Origin: Siphonodentalium dalli
Taxonomy: Eukaryota; Mollusca; Scaphopoda; Gadilida; Siphonodentaliidae
Length of the DNA: 64,000 nt
Reading direction: 5' to 3'
NCBI GenBank assembly: GCA_032622095.1
Contig: CP136067.1
Span: 195,946,052 to 196,010,051 of the forward strand
The notes under the pieces were generated by a model, which made no database searches, was not told where the DNA came from, and was given only the letters and a program-made list of their open reading frames with translations. The position numbers and the translations under genes are program-made. Below are positions 11,001-26,000 of this stretch, piece after piece (position 1 is the stretch's first letter; the number at the start of each line of letters is the position of its first letter).

Positions 11001-14000
11001 ACGTCCCAATGAGACTAAGGATACCTCGCATGGCAGCCAGTGGCGGAGATGTTTTACACACGTCCCAATGAGACTAAGGATACCTAGCATGGCAGCCAGT
11101 GGAGGAGATGTTTTACACACGTCCCAATGGGACTAAGGATACCTCGCATGGCAGCCAGTGGCGGAGATGTTTTACACACGTCCCAATGAGACTAAGGATA
11201 CCTAGCATGGCAGCCAGTGGCGGAGATGTTTTACGCACGTCCCAATGGGACTAAGGATACCTCGCATGGCAGCCAGTGGCGGAGATGTTTTACGCACGTC
11301 CCAATGAGACTAAGGATACCTCGCATGGCAGCCAGTGGCGGAGATGTTTTATGCACGTCCCAATGAGACTAAGGATACCTCGCATGGAAGCCAGTGGAGG
11401 AGATGTTTTACACACGTCCCAATGAGACTAAGGATACCTCACATGGCAGCCAGTGGCGGAGATGTTTTATGCACGTCCCAATGAGACTAAGGATACCTCG
11501 CATGGCAGCCAGTGGCGGAGATGTTTTACACACGTCCCAATGAGACTAAGGATACCTCGCATGGTAGCCAGTGGAGGAGATGTTTTACACACGTCCCAAT
11601 GAGACTAAGGATACCTCGCATGGCAGCCAGTGGCGGAGATGTTTTACGCACGTCCCAATGGGACTAAGGATACCTCGCATGGCAGCCAGTGACGGAGATG
11701 TTTTACACACGTCCCAATGAGACTAAGGATACCTCGCATGGTAGCCAGTGGAGGAGATGTTTTACACACGTCCCAATGAGTCTAAGGATACCTCGCATGG
11801 TAGCCAGTGGCGGAGATGTTTTACACACGTCCCAATGAGACTAAGGATACCTCGCATGGTAGCCAGTGGAGGAGATGTTTTACACACGTCCCAATGAGTC
11901 TAAGGATACCTCGCATGGTAGCCAGTGGAGGAGATGTTTTACACACGTCCCAATGAGACTAAGGATACCTCACATGGCAGCCAGTGGCGGAGATGTTTTA
12001 CACACGTCCCAATGGGACTAAGGATACCTCGCATGGCAGCCAGTGGCGGAGATGTTTTACACACGTCCCAATGAGTCTAAGGATACCTCGCATGGCAGCC
12101 AGTGGCGGAGATGTTTTACACACGTCCCAATGAGTCTAAGGATACCTCGCATGGCAGCCAGTGGCGGAGATGTTTTACACACGTCCCAATGAGACTAAGG
12201 ATACCTCGCATGGCAGCCAGTGGCGGAGATGTTTTACACACGTCCCAATGAGACTAAGGATACCTCGCATGGCAGCCAGTGGCGGAGATGTTTTACACAC
12301 GTCCCAATGAGACTAAGGATACCTCGCATGGCAGCCAGTGGAGGAGATGTTTTACGCACGTCTCAATGAGACTAAGGATACCTCGCATGGCAGCCAGTGG
12401 CGGAGATGTTTTACGCACGTCCCAATGAGTCTAAGGATACCTCGCATGGCAGCCAGTGGAGGAGATGTTTTACGCACGTCCCAATGAGACTAAGGATACC
12501 TCGCATGGCAGCCAGTGGAGGAGATGTTTTACGCACGTCCCAATGAGACTAAGGATACCTCGCATGGCAGCCAGTGGAGGAGATGTTTTACGCACGTCTC
12601 AATGAGACTAAGGATACCTCGCATGGCAGCCAGTGGCGGAGATGTTTTACGCACGTCCCAATGAGTCTAAGGATACCTCGCATGGCAGCCAGTGGAGGAG
12701 ATGTTTTACGCACGTCCCAATGAGACTAAGGATACCTCGCATGGTAGCCAGTGGAGGAGATGTTTTACGCACGTCCCAATGAGACTAAGGATACCTCGCA
12801 TGGTAGCCAGTGGAGGAGATGTTTTACACACGTCCCAATGAGACTAAGGATACCTCGCATGGCAGCCAGTGGCGGAGATGTTTTACGCACGTCTCAATGA
12901 GACTAAGGATACCTCGCATGGTAGCCAGTGGAGGAGATGTTTTACAAACGTCCCAATGAGACTAAGGATACCTCGCATGGCAGCCAGTGGAGGAGATGTT
13001 TTACACACGTCCCAATGAGACTAAGGATACCTCGCATGGCAGCCAGTGACGGAGATGTTTTACGCACGTCCCAATGAGACTAAGGATACCTCGCATGGCA
13101 GCCAGTGGAGGAGATGTTTTACGCACGTCCCAATGAGACTAAGGATACCTCGCATGGCAGCCAGTGACGGAGATGTTTTACGCACGTCCCAATGAGACTA
13201 AGGATACCTCGCATGGCAGCCAGTGGAGGAGATGTTTTATGCACGTCCCAATGAGACTAAGGATACCTCGCATGGCAGCCAGTGGAGGAGATGTTTTATG
13301 CACGTCCCAATGAGACTAAGGATACCTCGCATGGCAGCCAGTGACGGAGATGTTTTACGCACGTCCCAATGAGACTAAGGATACCTCGCATGGCAGCCAG
13401 TGGAGGAGATGTTTTATGCACGTCCCAATGAGACTAAGGATACCTCGCATGGCAGCCAGTGGCGGAGATGTTTTATGCACGTCCCAATGGGACTAAGGAT
13501 ACCTCGCATGGCAGCCAGTGGCGGAGATGTTTTACGCACGTCCCAATGAGACTAAGGATACCTCGCATGGTAGCCAGTGGCGGAGATGTTTTACGCACGT
13601 CCCAATGAGACTAAGGATACCTCGCATGGTAGCCAGTGGCGGAGATGTTTTACGCACGTCCCAATGAGACTAAGGATACCTCGCATGGCAGCCAGTGGAG
13701 GAGATGTTTTACACACGTCCCAATGAGACTAAGGATACCTCGCATGGCAGCCAGTGGCGGAGATGTTTTTTTTTTGTTTTTTTTTTGTTTTTGTTTTGTT
13801 TTTGTTTTTGTTTTTTTGTTTTTTTATGTGTAAGCAATATTTGCTAAGTGGGTGTCTGACCAGGTAACACGTTGTCCGAGACGTAGTGAACACCAAACCT
13901 GGCACACCAGAATGACAAAAACAAGTCAAAGTGAGATGCCGGCAGGTAGACCAGAGGCCTTTTGGAAAAGTCAAATGAGGATAAGAGCAAAAAACGGCTT

Positions 14001-17000
14001 AAAACATATTTGTCAAAAGAATCGTTCACGCAATACTGCTGGACACAAAACACACAGGCTATGTTGCAATGTCTCCTCTACACACACTATGCTTGGCAAT
14101 ATTTTAAGTTCCCGTCCCGATGACTCAGTAAGTAAGGCACATGGTACTAAATGGAGGGGACCTCGATGACCCAGTCAGCAAGGCGCACGAACTCCCACGC
14201 GGAAACCCCGATGTCCCAGTCATCAACGTGTATGACCCTCTTACGGGTTGGATCCCGGTGCCTCAACCGGTAAGGTGCATGGTATTCTCATGGAAGGACC
14301 CGGGTGATATAATTAGTAAGTCGTATACAATATTATGGAGGGGACCCCGGTATCCAATATTACTACGGAGGCGGCCCCGGTGCTTCAACCAGCAAGGCAC
14401 ATGACCATAAACCTTAAATTCTTATCTGGTACCCAACATATATCAGTTTGTGGTGTATCTATGACACAAAGTTTTGTCAGCCACCAAGTAATGTAATTAT
14501 ATATATATTTATAATATCAAATAACATATATGTAGTGGGGTTGTATATAGTCCAAAGCAACCCCGAAACTCAACACTAGGATGTGATACTAACATAAGAT
14601 AATAAATTGTTTGTATATTATATTAATAAATGTGTTAAAGTCTATACATATTATAATAATGCCATATAGGCAGTGTGCTTGTTAAAAATAATAACAGGTG
14701 GTAAAGTTCCTCAAAGTAGTAACAGGTAGACTAGTTTATAGAATTTATAGTTAATAAGTGATGGAAAAGTCTAGTTTATAACTATGCCCTTGTTGTTATC
14801 GGGTGGTATCTGAATCCAACGAGATCGCATCGCGCGTATAAATTCCTACATTTTAAATATTTCCGCGCTATCATATATGCGAATTTACATATTAAATATC
14901 GGTATACACAAATTATGGCATCCAGGTGAGACATAAAAATCTTTGGCGGAAAACAGACGAACACGGACGGACGGGCGGACTGAACAAACGGCAGACACGG
15001 AATGTCGGCCACAAAACGTTATCCGACATTATATTAAATATGTATTAGCGACTTTTATGTGTCAAGGAGTTGATTGTATGCGCGGCTGGAGCTGGACCGT
15101 TGGAGTCCGCAATATTTATAACAACCAACGCTATCCAAATACATGCACACGCACGTGTTTATATGCTTGACACTCTGGGGTCCGGAGCCCCCGTCTTTGT
15201 ATAAATATGTAAACCATAATATTTATATACTTATTAAAAGATACCAACACTGAAAATTTTAAATTATCGAATTATCCACACTATCGTGACAGGTCACCTC
15301 GTTTACTTGATCAAGTGAGGTCCCGTTGTTTGATCATCGGCAACCATAAGTCCGTATTAAAATAAATAATAAATAAACAAATCCTCATGCAACACAGCAG
15401 CCCCGGGTCAAAGGCCAAACATGCAGCAAGCATCCACACATCACACGACAACATGTCCATCTTAGTTCTTACACTTGTCATGATAATTGATAAATAGGGC
15501 TGTTGTTAGTAAGTAATTCAATTACAAACCTATACATATGACATGGTGAACGCTCTTTACTTAGAGCACACAACAGTTACGTATATATATATGGTACATC
15601 GGTTGGAACCGTGCCCAAAGTTCCAATGCATACAATTTGTTATCGTGACAGCAGACAAAAGCGTGGGCCATCCCACATACATGTATACAATCAACATCCA
15701 CACGTCAAATGGTCCGCTGGTTAACGGGTCCTGTTTCTAAAGTGGTGTTGACATGTGGAACTATGTAAACATGTCATATTTACTGTATTTGAGTGTTTAT
15801 TTTTTTAGTGTTTATTTTTTGACTTATCGTACTAGCTTGATAACACAGAAGGAATCAATTGTTTGGAAAATGTTTACTAAGTCCGTTCCGAAATCATATT
15901 TTTGTACCGAAAGTTGGTCCTATAAAAAAAATGTTTGGCCACAGCAGCTCATCAGGTACACCTCTGGTCTATAACAGATATAAAGCAATCTGTTATTTCA
16001 TATATGGTTTCGGGAGTTACACAATGGGACTAAGGATACCTCGCATGGCAGCCAGTGGAGGAGATGTTTTACGCACGTCCCAATGAGACTAAGGATACCT
16101 CGCATGGCAGCCAGTGGCGGAGATGTTTTACGCACGTCCCAATGGGACTAAGGATACCTCGCATGGCAGCCAGTGGCGGAGATGTTTTACACACGTCCCA
16201 ATGGGACTAAGGATACCTCACATGGCAGCCAGTGGAGGAGATGTTTTACGCACGTCCCAATGAGACTAAGGATACCTCGCATGGCAGCCAGTGACGGAGA
16301 TGTTTTACGCACGTCCCAATGAGACTAAGGATACCTCGCATGGCAGCCAGTGGCGGAGATGTTTTACGCACGTCCCAATGAGACTAAGGATACCTCGCAT
16401 GGCAGCCAGTGGCGGAGATGTTTTACGCACGTCCCAATGAGACTAAGGATACCTCGCATGGCAGCCAGTGGCGGAGATGTTTTACGCACGTCCCAATGAG
16501 ACTAAGGATACCTCGCATGGCAGCCAGTGGCGGAGATGTTTTATGCACGTCCCAATGAGACTAAGGATACCTCGCATGGTAGCCAGTGGCGGAGATGTTT
16601 TATGCACGTCCCAATGAGACTAAGGATACCTCGCATGGTAGCCAGTGGCGGAGATGTTTTACGCACGTCCCAATGAGACTAAGGATACCTCGCATGGCAG
16701 CCAGTGGAGAAGATGTTTTACACACGTCCCAATGAGATTAAGGATACCTCGCATGGCAGCCAGTGGAGGAGATGTTTTACACACGTCCCAATGAGATTAA
16801 GGATACCTCGCATGGCAGCCAGTGGCGGAGATGTTTTACACACGTCCCAATGAGACTAAGGATACCTCGCATGGTAGCCAGTGGAGGAGATGTTTTATGC
16901 ACGTCCCAATGAGACTAAGGATACCTCGCATGGCAGCCAGTGGCGGAGATGTTTTACGCACGTCCCAATGAGACTAAGGATACCTCGCATGGCAGCCAGT

Positions 17001-20000
17001 GGCGGAGATGTTTTATGCACGTCCCAATGAGACTAAGGATACCTCGCATGGCAGCCAGTGGCGGAAATGTTTTACACACGTCCCAATGAGACTAAGGATA
17101 CCTCGCATGGTAGCCAGTGGAGGAGATGTTTTACGCACGTCCCAATGAGACTAAGGATACCTCGCATGGCAGCCAGTGGAGGAGATGTTTTACACACGTC
17201 CCAATGAGACTAAGGATACCTCGCATGGTAGCCAGTGGCGGAGATGTTTTATGCACATCCCAATGGGACTAAGGATACCTCGCATGGTAGCCAGTGGCGG
17301 AGATGTTTTACACACGTCCCAATGGGACTAAGGATACCTCGCATGGTAGCCAGTGGTGGAGATGTTTTATGCACGTCCCAATGAGACTAAGGATACCTAG
17401 CATGGCAGCCAGTGGCGGAGATGTTTTATGCACGTCTCAATGAGACTAAGGATACCTCGCATGGCAGCCAGTGGAGGAGATGTTTTATGCACGTCCCAAT
17501 GAGACTAAGGATACCTCGCATGGTAGCCAGTGGCGGAGATGTTTTATGCACGTCCCAATGGGACTAAGGATACCTCGCATGGCAGCCAGTGGCGGAGATG
17601 TTTTACGCACGTCCCAATGAGACTAAGGATACCTCGCATGGCAGCCAGTGGAGGAGATGTTTTATGCACGTCCCAATGGGACTAAGGATACCTCGCATGG
17701 TAGCCAGTGGCGGAGATGTTTTACGCACGTCCCAATGAGACTAAGGATACCTCGCATGGCAGCCAGTGGAGGAGATGTTTTACACACGTCCCAATGAGAC
17801 TAAGGATACCTCGCATGGCAGCCAGTGGCGGAGATGTTTTACGCACGTCCCAATGAGACTAAGGATACCTCGCATGGCAGCCAGTGGAGGAGATGTTTTA
17901 CACACGTCCCAATGGGACTAAGGATACCTCGCATGGTAGCCAGTGGCGGAGATGTTTTACACACGTCCCAATGGGACTAAGGATACCTCGCATGGCAGCC
18001 AGTGGCGGAGATGTTTTATGCACGTCCCAATGAGTCTAAGGATACCTCGCATGGCAGCCAGTGGAGGAGATGTTTTATGCACATCCCAATGAGACTAAGG
18101 ATACCTCGCATGGCAGCCAGTGGAGGAGATGTTTTACACACGTCCCAATGAGACTAAGGATACCTCGCATGGCAGCCAGTGGCGGAGATGTTTTATGCAC
18201 GTCCCAATGGGACTAAGGATACCTCGCATGGCAGCCAGTGGCGGAGATGTTTTACGCACGTCCCAATGAGACTAAGGATACCTCGCATGGCAGCCAGTGG
18301 AGGAGATGTTTTATGCACATCCCAATGAGACTAAGGATACCTCGCATGGCAGCCAGTGGAGGAGATGTTTTACACACGTCCCAATGAGACTAAGGATACC
18401 TCGCATGGCAGCCAGTGGCGGAGATGTTTTATGCACGTCCCAATGGGACTAAGGATACCTCGCATGGCAGCCAGTGGCGGAGATGTTTTACGCACGTCCC
18501 AATGAGACTAAGGATACCTCGCATGGCAGCCAGTGGCGGAGATGTTTTATGCACGTCCCAATGAGACTAAGGATACCTCGCATGGCAGCCAGTGGAGGAG
18601 ATGTTTTATGCACATCCCAATGAGACTAAGGATACCTCGCATGGCAGCCAGTGGAGGAGATGTTTTACACACGTCCCAATGGGACTAAGGATACCTCGCA
18701 TGGCAGCCAGTGGAGGAGATGTTTTACACACGTCCCAATGGGACTAAGGATACCTCGCATGGTAGCCAGTGGAGGAGATGTTTTACACACGTCCCAATGG
18801 GACTAAGGATACCTCGCATGGCAGCCAGTGGCGGAGATGTTTTACGCACGTCCCAATGAGACTAAGGATACCTCGCATGGCAGCCAGTGACGGAGATGTT
18901 TTACACACGTCCCAATGGGACTAAGGATACCTCGCATGGCAGCCAGTGGAGGAGATGTTTTACACACGTCCCAATGAGACTAAGGATACCTCGCATGGCA
19001 GCCAGTGGCGGAGATGTTTTACACACGTCCCAATGAGACTAAGGATACCTCGCATGGCAGCCAGTGGAGGAGATGTTTTATGCACATCCCAATGAGACTA
19101 AGGATACCTCGCATGGCAGCCAGTCAGTGGAGGAGATGTTTTACACATGTCCCAATGAGACTAAGGATACCTCGCATGGCAGCCAGTGGCGGAGATGTTT
19201 TATGCACGTCCCAATGGGACTAAGGATACCTCGCATGGCAGCCAGTGGCGGAGATGTTTTACGCACGTCCCAATGAGACTAAGGATACCTCGCATGGCAG
19301 CCAGTGGAGGAGATGTTTTATGCACATCCCAATGAGACTAAGGATACCTCGCATGGCAGCCAGTGGAGGAGATGTTTTACACACGTCCCAATGAGACTAA
19401 GGATACCTCGCATGGCAGCCAGTGGCGGAGATGTTTTATGCACGTCCCAATGGGACTAAGGATACCTCGCATGGCAGCCAGTGGCGGAGATGTTTTACGC
19501 ACGTCCCAATGAGACTAAGGATACCTCGCATGGCAGCCAGTGGCGGAGATGTTTTATGCACGTCCCAATGAGACTAAGGATACCTCGCATGGCAGCCAGT
19601 GGAGGAGATGTTTTATGCACATCCCAATGAGACTAAGGATACCTCGCATGGCAGCCAGTGGAGGAGATGTTTTACACACGTCCCAATGAGACTAAGGATA
19701 CCTCGCATGGCAGCCAGTGGCGGAGATGTTTTATGCACGTCCCAATGGGACTAAGGATACCTCGCATGGCAGCCAGTGACGGAGATGTTTTACGCACGTC
19801 CCAATGAGACTAAGGATACCTCGCATGGTAGCCAGTGGCGGAGATGTTTTATGCACGTCCCAATGAGACTAAGGATACCTCGCATGGCAGCCAGTGACGG
19901 AGATGTTTTACGCACGTCCCAATGAGACTAAGGATACCTCGCATGGCAGCCAGTGGAGGAGATGTTTTACACACGTCCCAATGAGACTAAGGATACCTAG

Positions 20001-23000
20001 CATGGCAGCCAGTGGCGGAGATGTTTTACGCACGTCCCAATGGGACTAAGGATACCTCGCATGGCAGCCAGTGGAGGAGATGTTTTACACACGTCCCAAT
20101 GAGACTAAGGATACCTAGCATGGCAGCCAGTGGAGGAGATGTTTTACGCACGTCCCAATGAGACTAAGGATACCTCGCATGGTAGCCAGTGGCGGAGATG
20201 TTTTATGCACGTCCCAATGAGACTAAGGATACCTCGCATGGCAGCCAGTGACGGAGATGTTTTACGCACGTCCCAATGAGACTAAGGATACCTCGCATGG
20301 CAGCCAGTGGCGGAGATGTTTTATGCACGTCCCAATGAGACTAAGGATACCTCGCATGGCAGCCAGTGGAGGAGATGTTTTACGCACGTCCCAATGAGAC
20401 TAAGGATACCTCCCATGGCAGCCAGTGGCGGAGATGTTTTACACACGTCCCAATGAGACTAAGGATACCTCCCATGGCAGCCAGTGGCGGAGATGTTTTA
20501 CACACGCCCCAATGAGACTAAGGATACCTCGCATGGTATCCAGTGGCGGAGATGTTTTACGCACGTCCCAATGAGTCTAAGGATACCTCGCATGGTATCC
20601 AGTGGCGGAGATGTTTTATGCACGTCCCAATGAGACTAAGGATACCTCACATGGTAGCCAGTGGCGGAGATGTTTTATGCACGTCCCAATGAGACTAAGG
20701 ATACCTCGCATGGTAGCCAGTGGCGGAGATGTTTTATGCACGTCCCAATGAGACTAAGGATACCTAGCATGGCAGCCAGTGACGGAGATGTTTTACGCAC
20801 GTCCCAATGAGACTAAGGATACCTCGCATGGCAGCCAGTGGCGGAGATGTTTTACGCACGTCCCAATGAGACTAAGGATACCTCGCATGGCAGCCAGTGA
20901 CGGAGATGTTTTACACACGTCCCAATGAGTCTAAGGATACCTCGCATGGCAGCCAGTGGCGGAGATGTTTTACGCACGTCTCAATGAGTCTAAGGATACC
21001 TCGCATGGCAGCCAGTGGCGGAGATGTTTTACGCACGTCCCAATGAGTCTAAGGATACCTCGCATGGCAGCCAGTGGCGGAGATGTTTTATGCACGTCCC
21101 AATGAGACTAAGGATACCTCGCATGGCAGCCAGTGGAGGAGATGTTTTACACACGTCCCAATGAGACTAAGGATACCTCGCATGGCAGCCAGTGGAGGAG
21201 ATGTTTTACACACGTCCCAATGAGACTAAGGATACCTCGCATGGTAGCCAGTGGCGGAGATGTTTTACACACGTCCCAATGAGTCTAAGGATACCTCGCA
21301 TGGCAGCCAGTGACGGAGATGTTTTACACACGTCCCAATGAGACTAAGGATACCTCGCATGGCAGCCAGTGGCGGAGATGTTTTACGCACGTCTCAATGA
21401 GTCTAAGGATACCTCGCATGGCAGCCAGTGGCGGAGATGTTTTACGCACGTCCCAATGAGACTAAGGATACCTCGCATGGCAGCCAGTGGCGGAGATGTT
21501 TTACGCACGTCCCAATGAGACTAAGGATACCTCGCATGGCAGCCAGTGGCGGAGATGTTTTACGCACGTCCCAATGAGACTAAGGATACCTCGCATGGCA
21601 GCCAGTGGCGGAGATGTTTTACGCACGTCCCAATGAGACTAAGGATACCTCGCATGGCAGCCAGTGGCGGAGATGTTTTACACACGTCCCAATGAGACTA
21701 AGGATACCTCGCATGGCAGCCAGTGGCGGAGATGTTTTACACACGTCCCAATGGGACTAAGGATACCTCGCATGGCAGCCAGTGGCGGAGAAGTTTTACA
21801 CACGTCCCAATGAGACTAAGGATACCTCGCATGGCAGCCAGTGACGGAGATGTTTTACACACGTCCCAATGAGACTAAGGATACCTAGCATGGTAGCCAG
21901 TGACGGAGATGTTTTACACACGTCCCAATGGGACTAAGGATACCTAGCATGGCAGCCAGTGGCGGAGATGTTTTACGCACGTCCCAATGAGACTAAGGAT
22001 ACCTCGCATGGCAGCCAGTGGCGGAGATGTTTTACGCACGTCCCAATGAGACTAAGGATACCTCGCATGGTAGCCAGTGGCGGAGATGTTTTACGCACGT
22101 CCCAATGAGACTAAGGATACCTCGCATGGCAGCCAGTGACGGAGATGTTTTACACACGTCCCAATGAGACTAAGGATACCTCGCATGGCAGCCAGTGACG
22201 GAGATGTTTTACACACGTCCCAATGAGACTAAGGATACCTCACATGGCAGCCAGTGACGGAGATGTTTTACACACGTCCCAATGAGACTAAGGATACCTC
22301 GCATGGCAGCCAGTGGCGGAGATGTTTTACACACGTCCCAATGGGACTAAGGATACCTCGCATGGCAGCCAGTGGCGGAGATGTTTTATGCACGTCCCAA
22401 TGAGACTAAGGATACCTCCCATGGTAGCCAGTGGCGGAGATGTTTTACACACGTCCCAATGGGACTAAGGATACCTCGCATGGCAGCCAGTGGCGGAGAT
22501 GTTTTATGCACGTCCCAATGAGACTAAGGATACCTCCCATGGTAGCCAGTGGCGGAGATGTTTTACGCACGTCCCAATGAGACTAAGGATACCTCCCATG
22601 GTAGCCAGTGGCGGAGATGTTTTATGCACGTCCCAATGAGACTAAGGATACCTCGCATGGCAGCCAGTGGCGGAGATGTTTTACGCACGTCCCAATGGGA
22701 CTAAGGATACCTCGCATGGTAGCCAGTGGCGGAGATGTTTTACACACGTCCCAATGGGACTAAGGATACCTCGCATGGCAGCCAGTGGCGGAGATGTTTT
22801 ATGCACGTCCCAATGAGACTAAGGATACCTCCCATGGTAGCCAGTGGCGGAGATGTTTTACACACGTCCCAATGAGACTAAGGATACCTCGCATGGTAGC
22901 CAGTGACGGAGATGTTTTACGCACGTCCCAATGAGACTAAGGATCCCTCGCATGGCAGCCAGTGGCGGAGATGTTTTATGCACGTCCCAATGAGACTAAG

Positions 23001-26000
23001 GATACCTCGCATGGCAGCCAGTGGAGGAGATGTTTTACACACGTCCCAATGAGACTAAGGATACCTAGCATGGCAGCCAGTGGCGGAGATGTTTTATGCA
23101 CGTCCCAATGAGACTAAGGATACCTCGCATGGCAGCCAGTGGAGGAGATGTTTTACGCACGTCCCAATGAGACTAAGGATACCTCGCATGGCAGCCAGTG
23201 GCGGAGATGTTTTATGCACGTCCCAATGAGACTAAGGATACCTCGCATGGCAGCCAGTGGAGGAGATGTTTTACGCACGTCCCAATGAGACTAAGGATAC
23301 CTCCCATGGCAGCCAGTGGCGGAGATGTTTTACACACGTCCCAATGAGACTAAGGATACCTCCCATGGCAGCCAGTGGCGGAGATGTTTTACACACGCCC
23401 CAATGAGACTAAGGATACCTCGCATGGCAGCCAGTGGCGGAGATGTTTTACGCACGTCCCAATGAGACTAAGGATACCTCGCATGGCAGCCAGTGACGGA
23501 GATGTTTTACGCACGTCCCAATGAGACTAAGGATACCTCGCATGGCAGCCAGTGGAGGAGATGTTTTATGCACGTCCCAATGAGACTAAGGATACCTCGC
23601 ATGGCAGCCAGTGGCGGAGATGTTTTATGCACGTCCCAATGAGACTAAGGATACCTCGCATGGCAGCCAGTGGAGGAGATGTTTTACACACGTCCCAATG
23701 AGACTAAGGATACCTAGCATGGCAGCCAGTGGCGGAGATGTTTTATGCACGTCTCAATGAGACTAAGGATACCTCGCATGGTAGCCAGTGGAGGAGATGT
23801 TTTACACACGTCCCAATGGGACTAAGGATACCTCGCATGGCAGCCAGTGGAGGAGATGTTTTACGCACGTCCCAATGAGACTAAGGATACCTCGCATGGC
23901 AGCCAGTGGAGGAGATGTTTTACACACGTCCCAATGAGACTAAGGATACCTCGCATGGCAGCCAGTGGCGGAGATGTTTTATGCACGTCCCAATGAGACT
24001 AAGGATACCTCGCATGGTAGCCAGTGGAGGAGATGTTTTATGCACGTCTCAATGAGACTAAGGATACCTCGCATGGCAGCCAGTGGAGGAGATGTTTTAT
24101 GCACGTCCCAATGAGACTAAGGATACCTCGCATGGCAGCCAGTGGAGGAGATGTTTTATGCACGTCCCAATGAGACTAAGGATACCTCGCATGGCAGCCA
24201 GTGGAGGAGATGTTTTACACACGTCCCAATGAGACTAAGGATACCTCGCATGGCAGCCAGTGGAGGAGATGTTTTATGCACGTCCCAATGAGACTAAGGA
24301 TACCTCGCATGGCAGCCAGTGGAGGAGATGTTTTACACACGTCCCAATGAGACTAAGGATACCTCGCATGGCAGCCAGTGACGGAGATGTTTTACGCACG
24401 TCCCAATGAGACTAAGGATACCTAGCATGGCAGCCAGTGGAGGAGATGTTTTATGCACGTCCCAATGAGACTAAGGATACCTCGCATGGCAGCCAGTGGA
24501 GGAGATGTTTTACGCACGTCCCAATGAGACTAAGGATACCTCGCATGGTAGCCAGTGACGGAGATGTTTTACGCACGTCCCAATGAGACTAAGGATACCT
24601 CGCATGGTAGCCAGTGACGGAGATGTTTTACGCACGTCCCAATGAGACTAAGGATACCTAGCATGGCAGCCAGTGGAGGAGATGTTTTATGCACGTCCCA
24701 ATGAGACTAAGGATACCTCGCATGGTAGCCAGTGACGGAGATGTTTTACGCACGTCCCAATGAGACTAAGGATACCTAGCATGGCAGCCAGTGGAGGAGA
24801 TGTTTTATGCACGTCCCAATGAGACTAAGGATACCTCGCATGGTAGCCAGTGACGGAGATGTTTTATGCACGTCCCAATGAGACTAAGGATACCTCGCAT
24901 GGTAGCCAGTGACGGAGATGTTTTACGCACGTCCCAATGAGACTAAGGATACCTCGCATGGTAGCCAGTGACGGAGATGTTTTACGCACGTCCCAATGAG
25001 ACTAAGGATACCTAGCATGGCAGCCAGTGGAGGAGATGTTTTACGCACGTCCCAATGAGACTAAGGATACCTCGCATGGCAGCCAGTGGAGGAGATGTTT
25101 TACGCACGTCCCAATGAGACTAAGGATACCTCGCATGGTAGCCAGTGACGGAGATGTTTTACGCACGTCCCAATGAGACTAAGGATACCTCGCATGGTAG
25201 CCAGTGACGGAGATGTTTTACGCACGTCCCAATGAGACTAAGGATACCTAGCATGGCAGCCAGTGGAGGAGATGTTTTATGCACGTCCCAATGAGACTAA
25301 GGATACCTCGCATGGTAGCCAGTGACGGAGATGTTTTACGCACGTCCCAATGAGACTAAGGATACCTAGCATGGCAGCCAGTGGAGGAGATGTTTTATGC
25401 ACGTCCCAATGAGACTAAGGATACCTCGCATGGTAGCCAGTGACGGAGATGTTTTATGCACGTCCCAATGAGACTAAGGATACCTCGCATGGTAGCCAGT
25501 GACGGAGATGTTTTACGCACGTCCCAATGAGACTAAGGATACCTCGCATGGTAGCCAGTGACGGAGATGTTTTACGCACGTCCCAATGAGACTAAGGATA
25601 CCTAGCATGGCAGCCAGTGGAGGAGATGTTTTATGCACGTCCCAATGAGACTAAGGATACCTCGCATGGTAGCCAGTGACGGAGATGTTTTACGCACGTC
25701 CCAATGAGACTAAGGATACCTAGCATGGCAGCCAGTGGAGGAGATGTTTTATGCACGTCCCAATGAGACTAAGGATACCTCGCATGGTAGCCAGTGACGG
25801 AGATGTTTTATGCACGTCCCAATGAGACTAAGGATACCTCGCATGGCAGCCAGTGGAGGAGATGTTTTATGCACGTCCCAATGAGACTAAGGATACCTCG
25901 CATGGTAGCCAGTGGCGGAGATGTTTTATGCACGTCCCAATGAGACTAAGGATACCTCGCATGGCAGCCAGTGGCGGAGATGTTTTATGCACGTCCCAAT

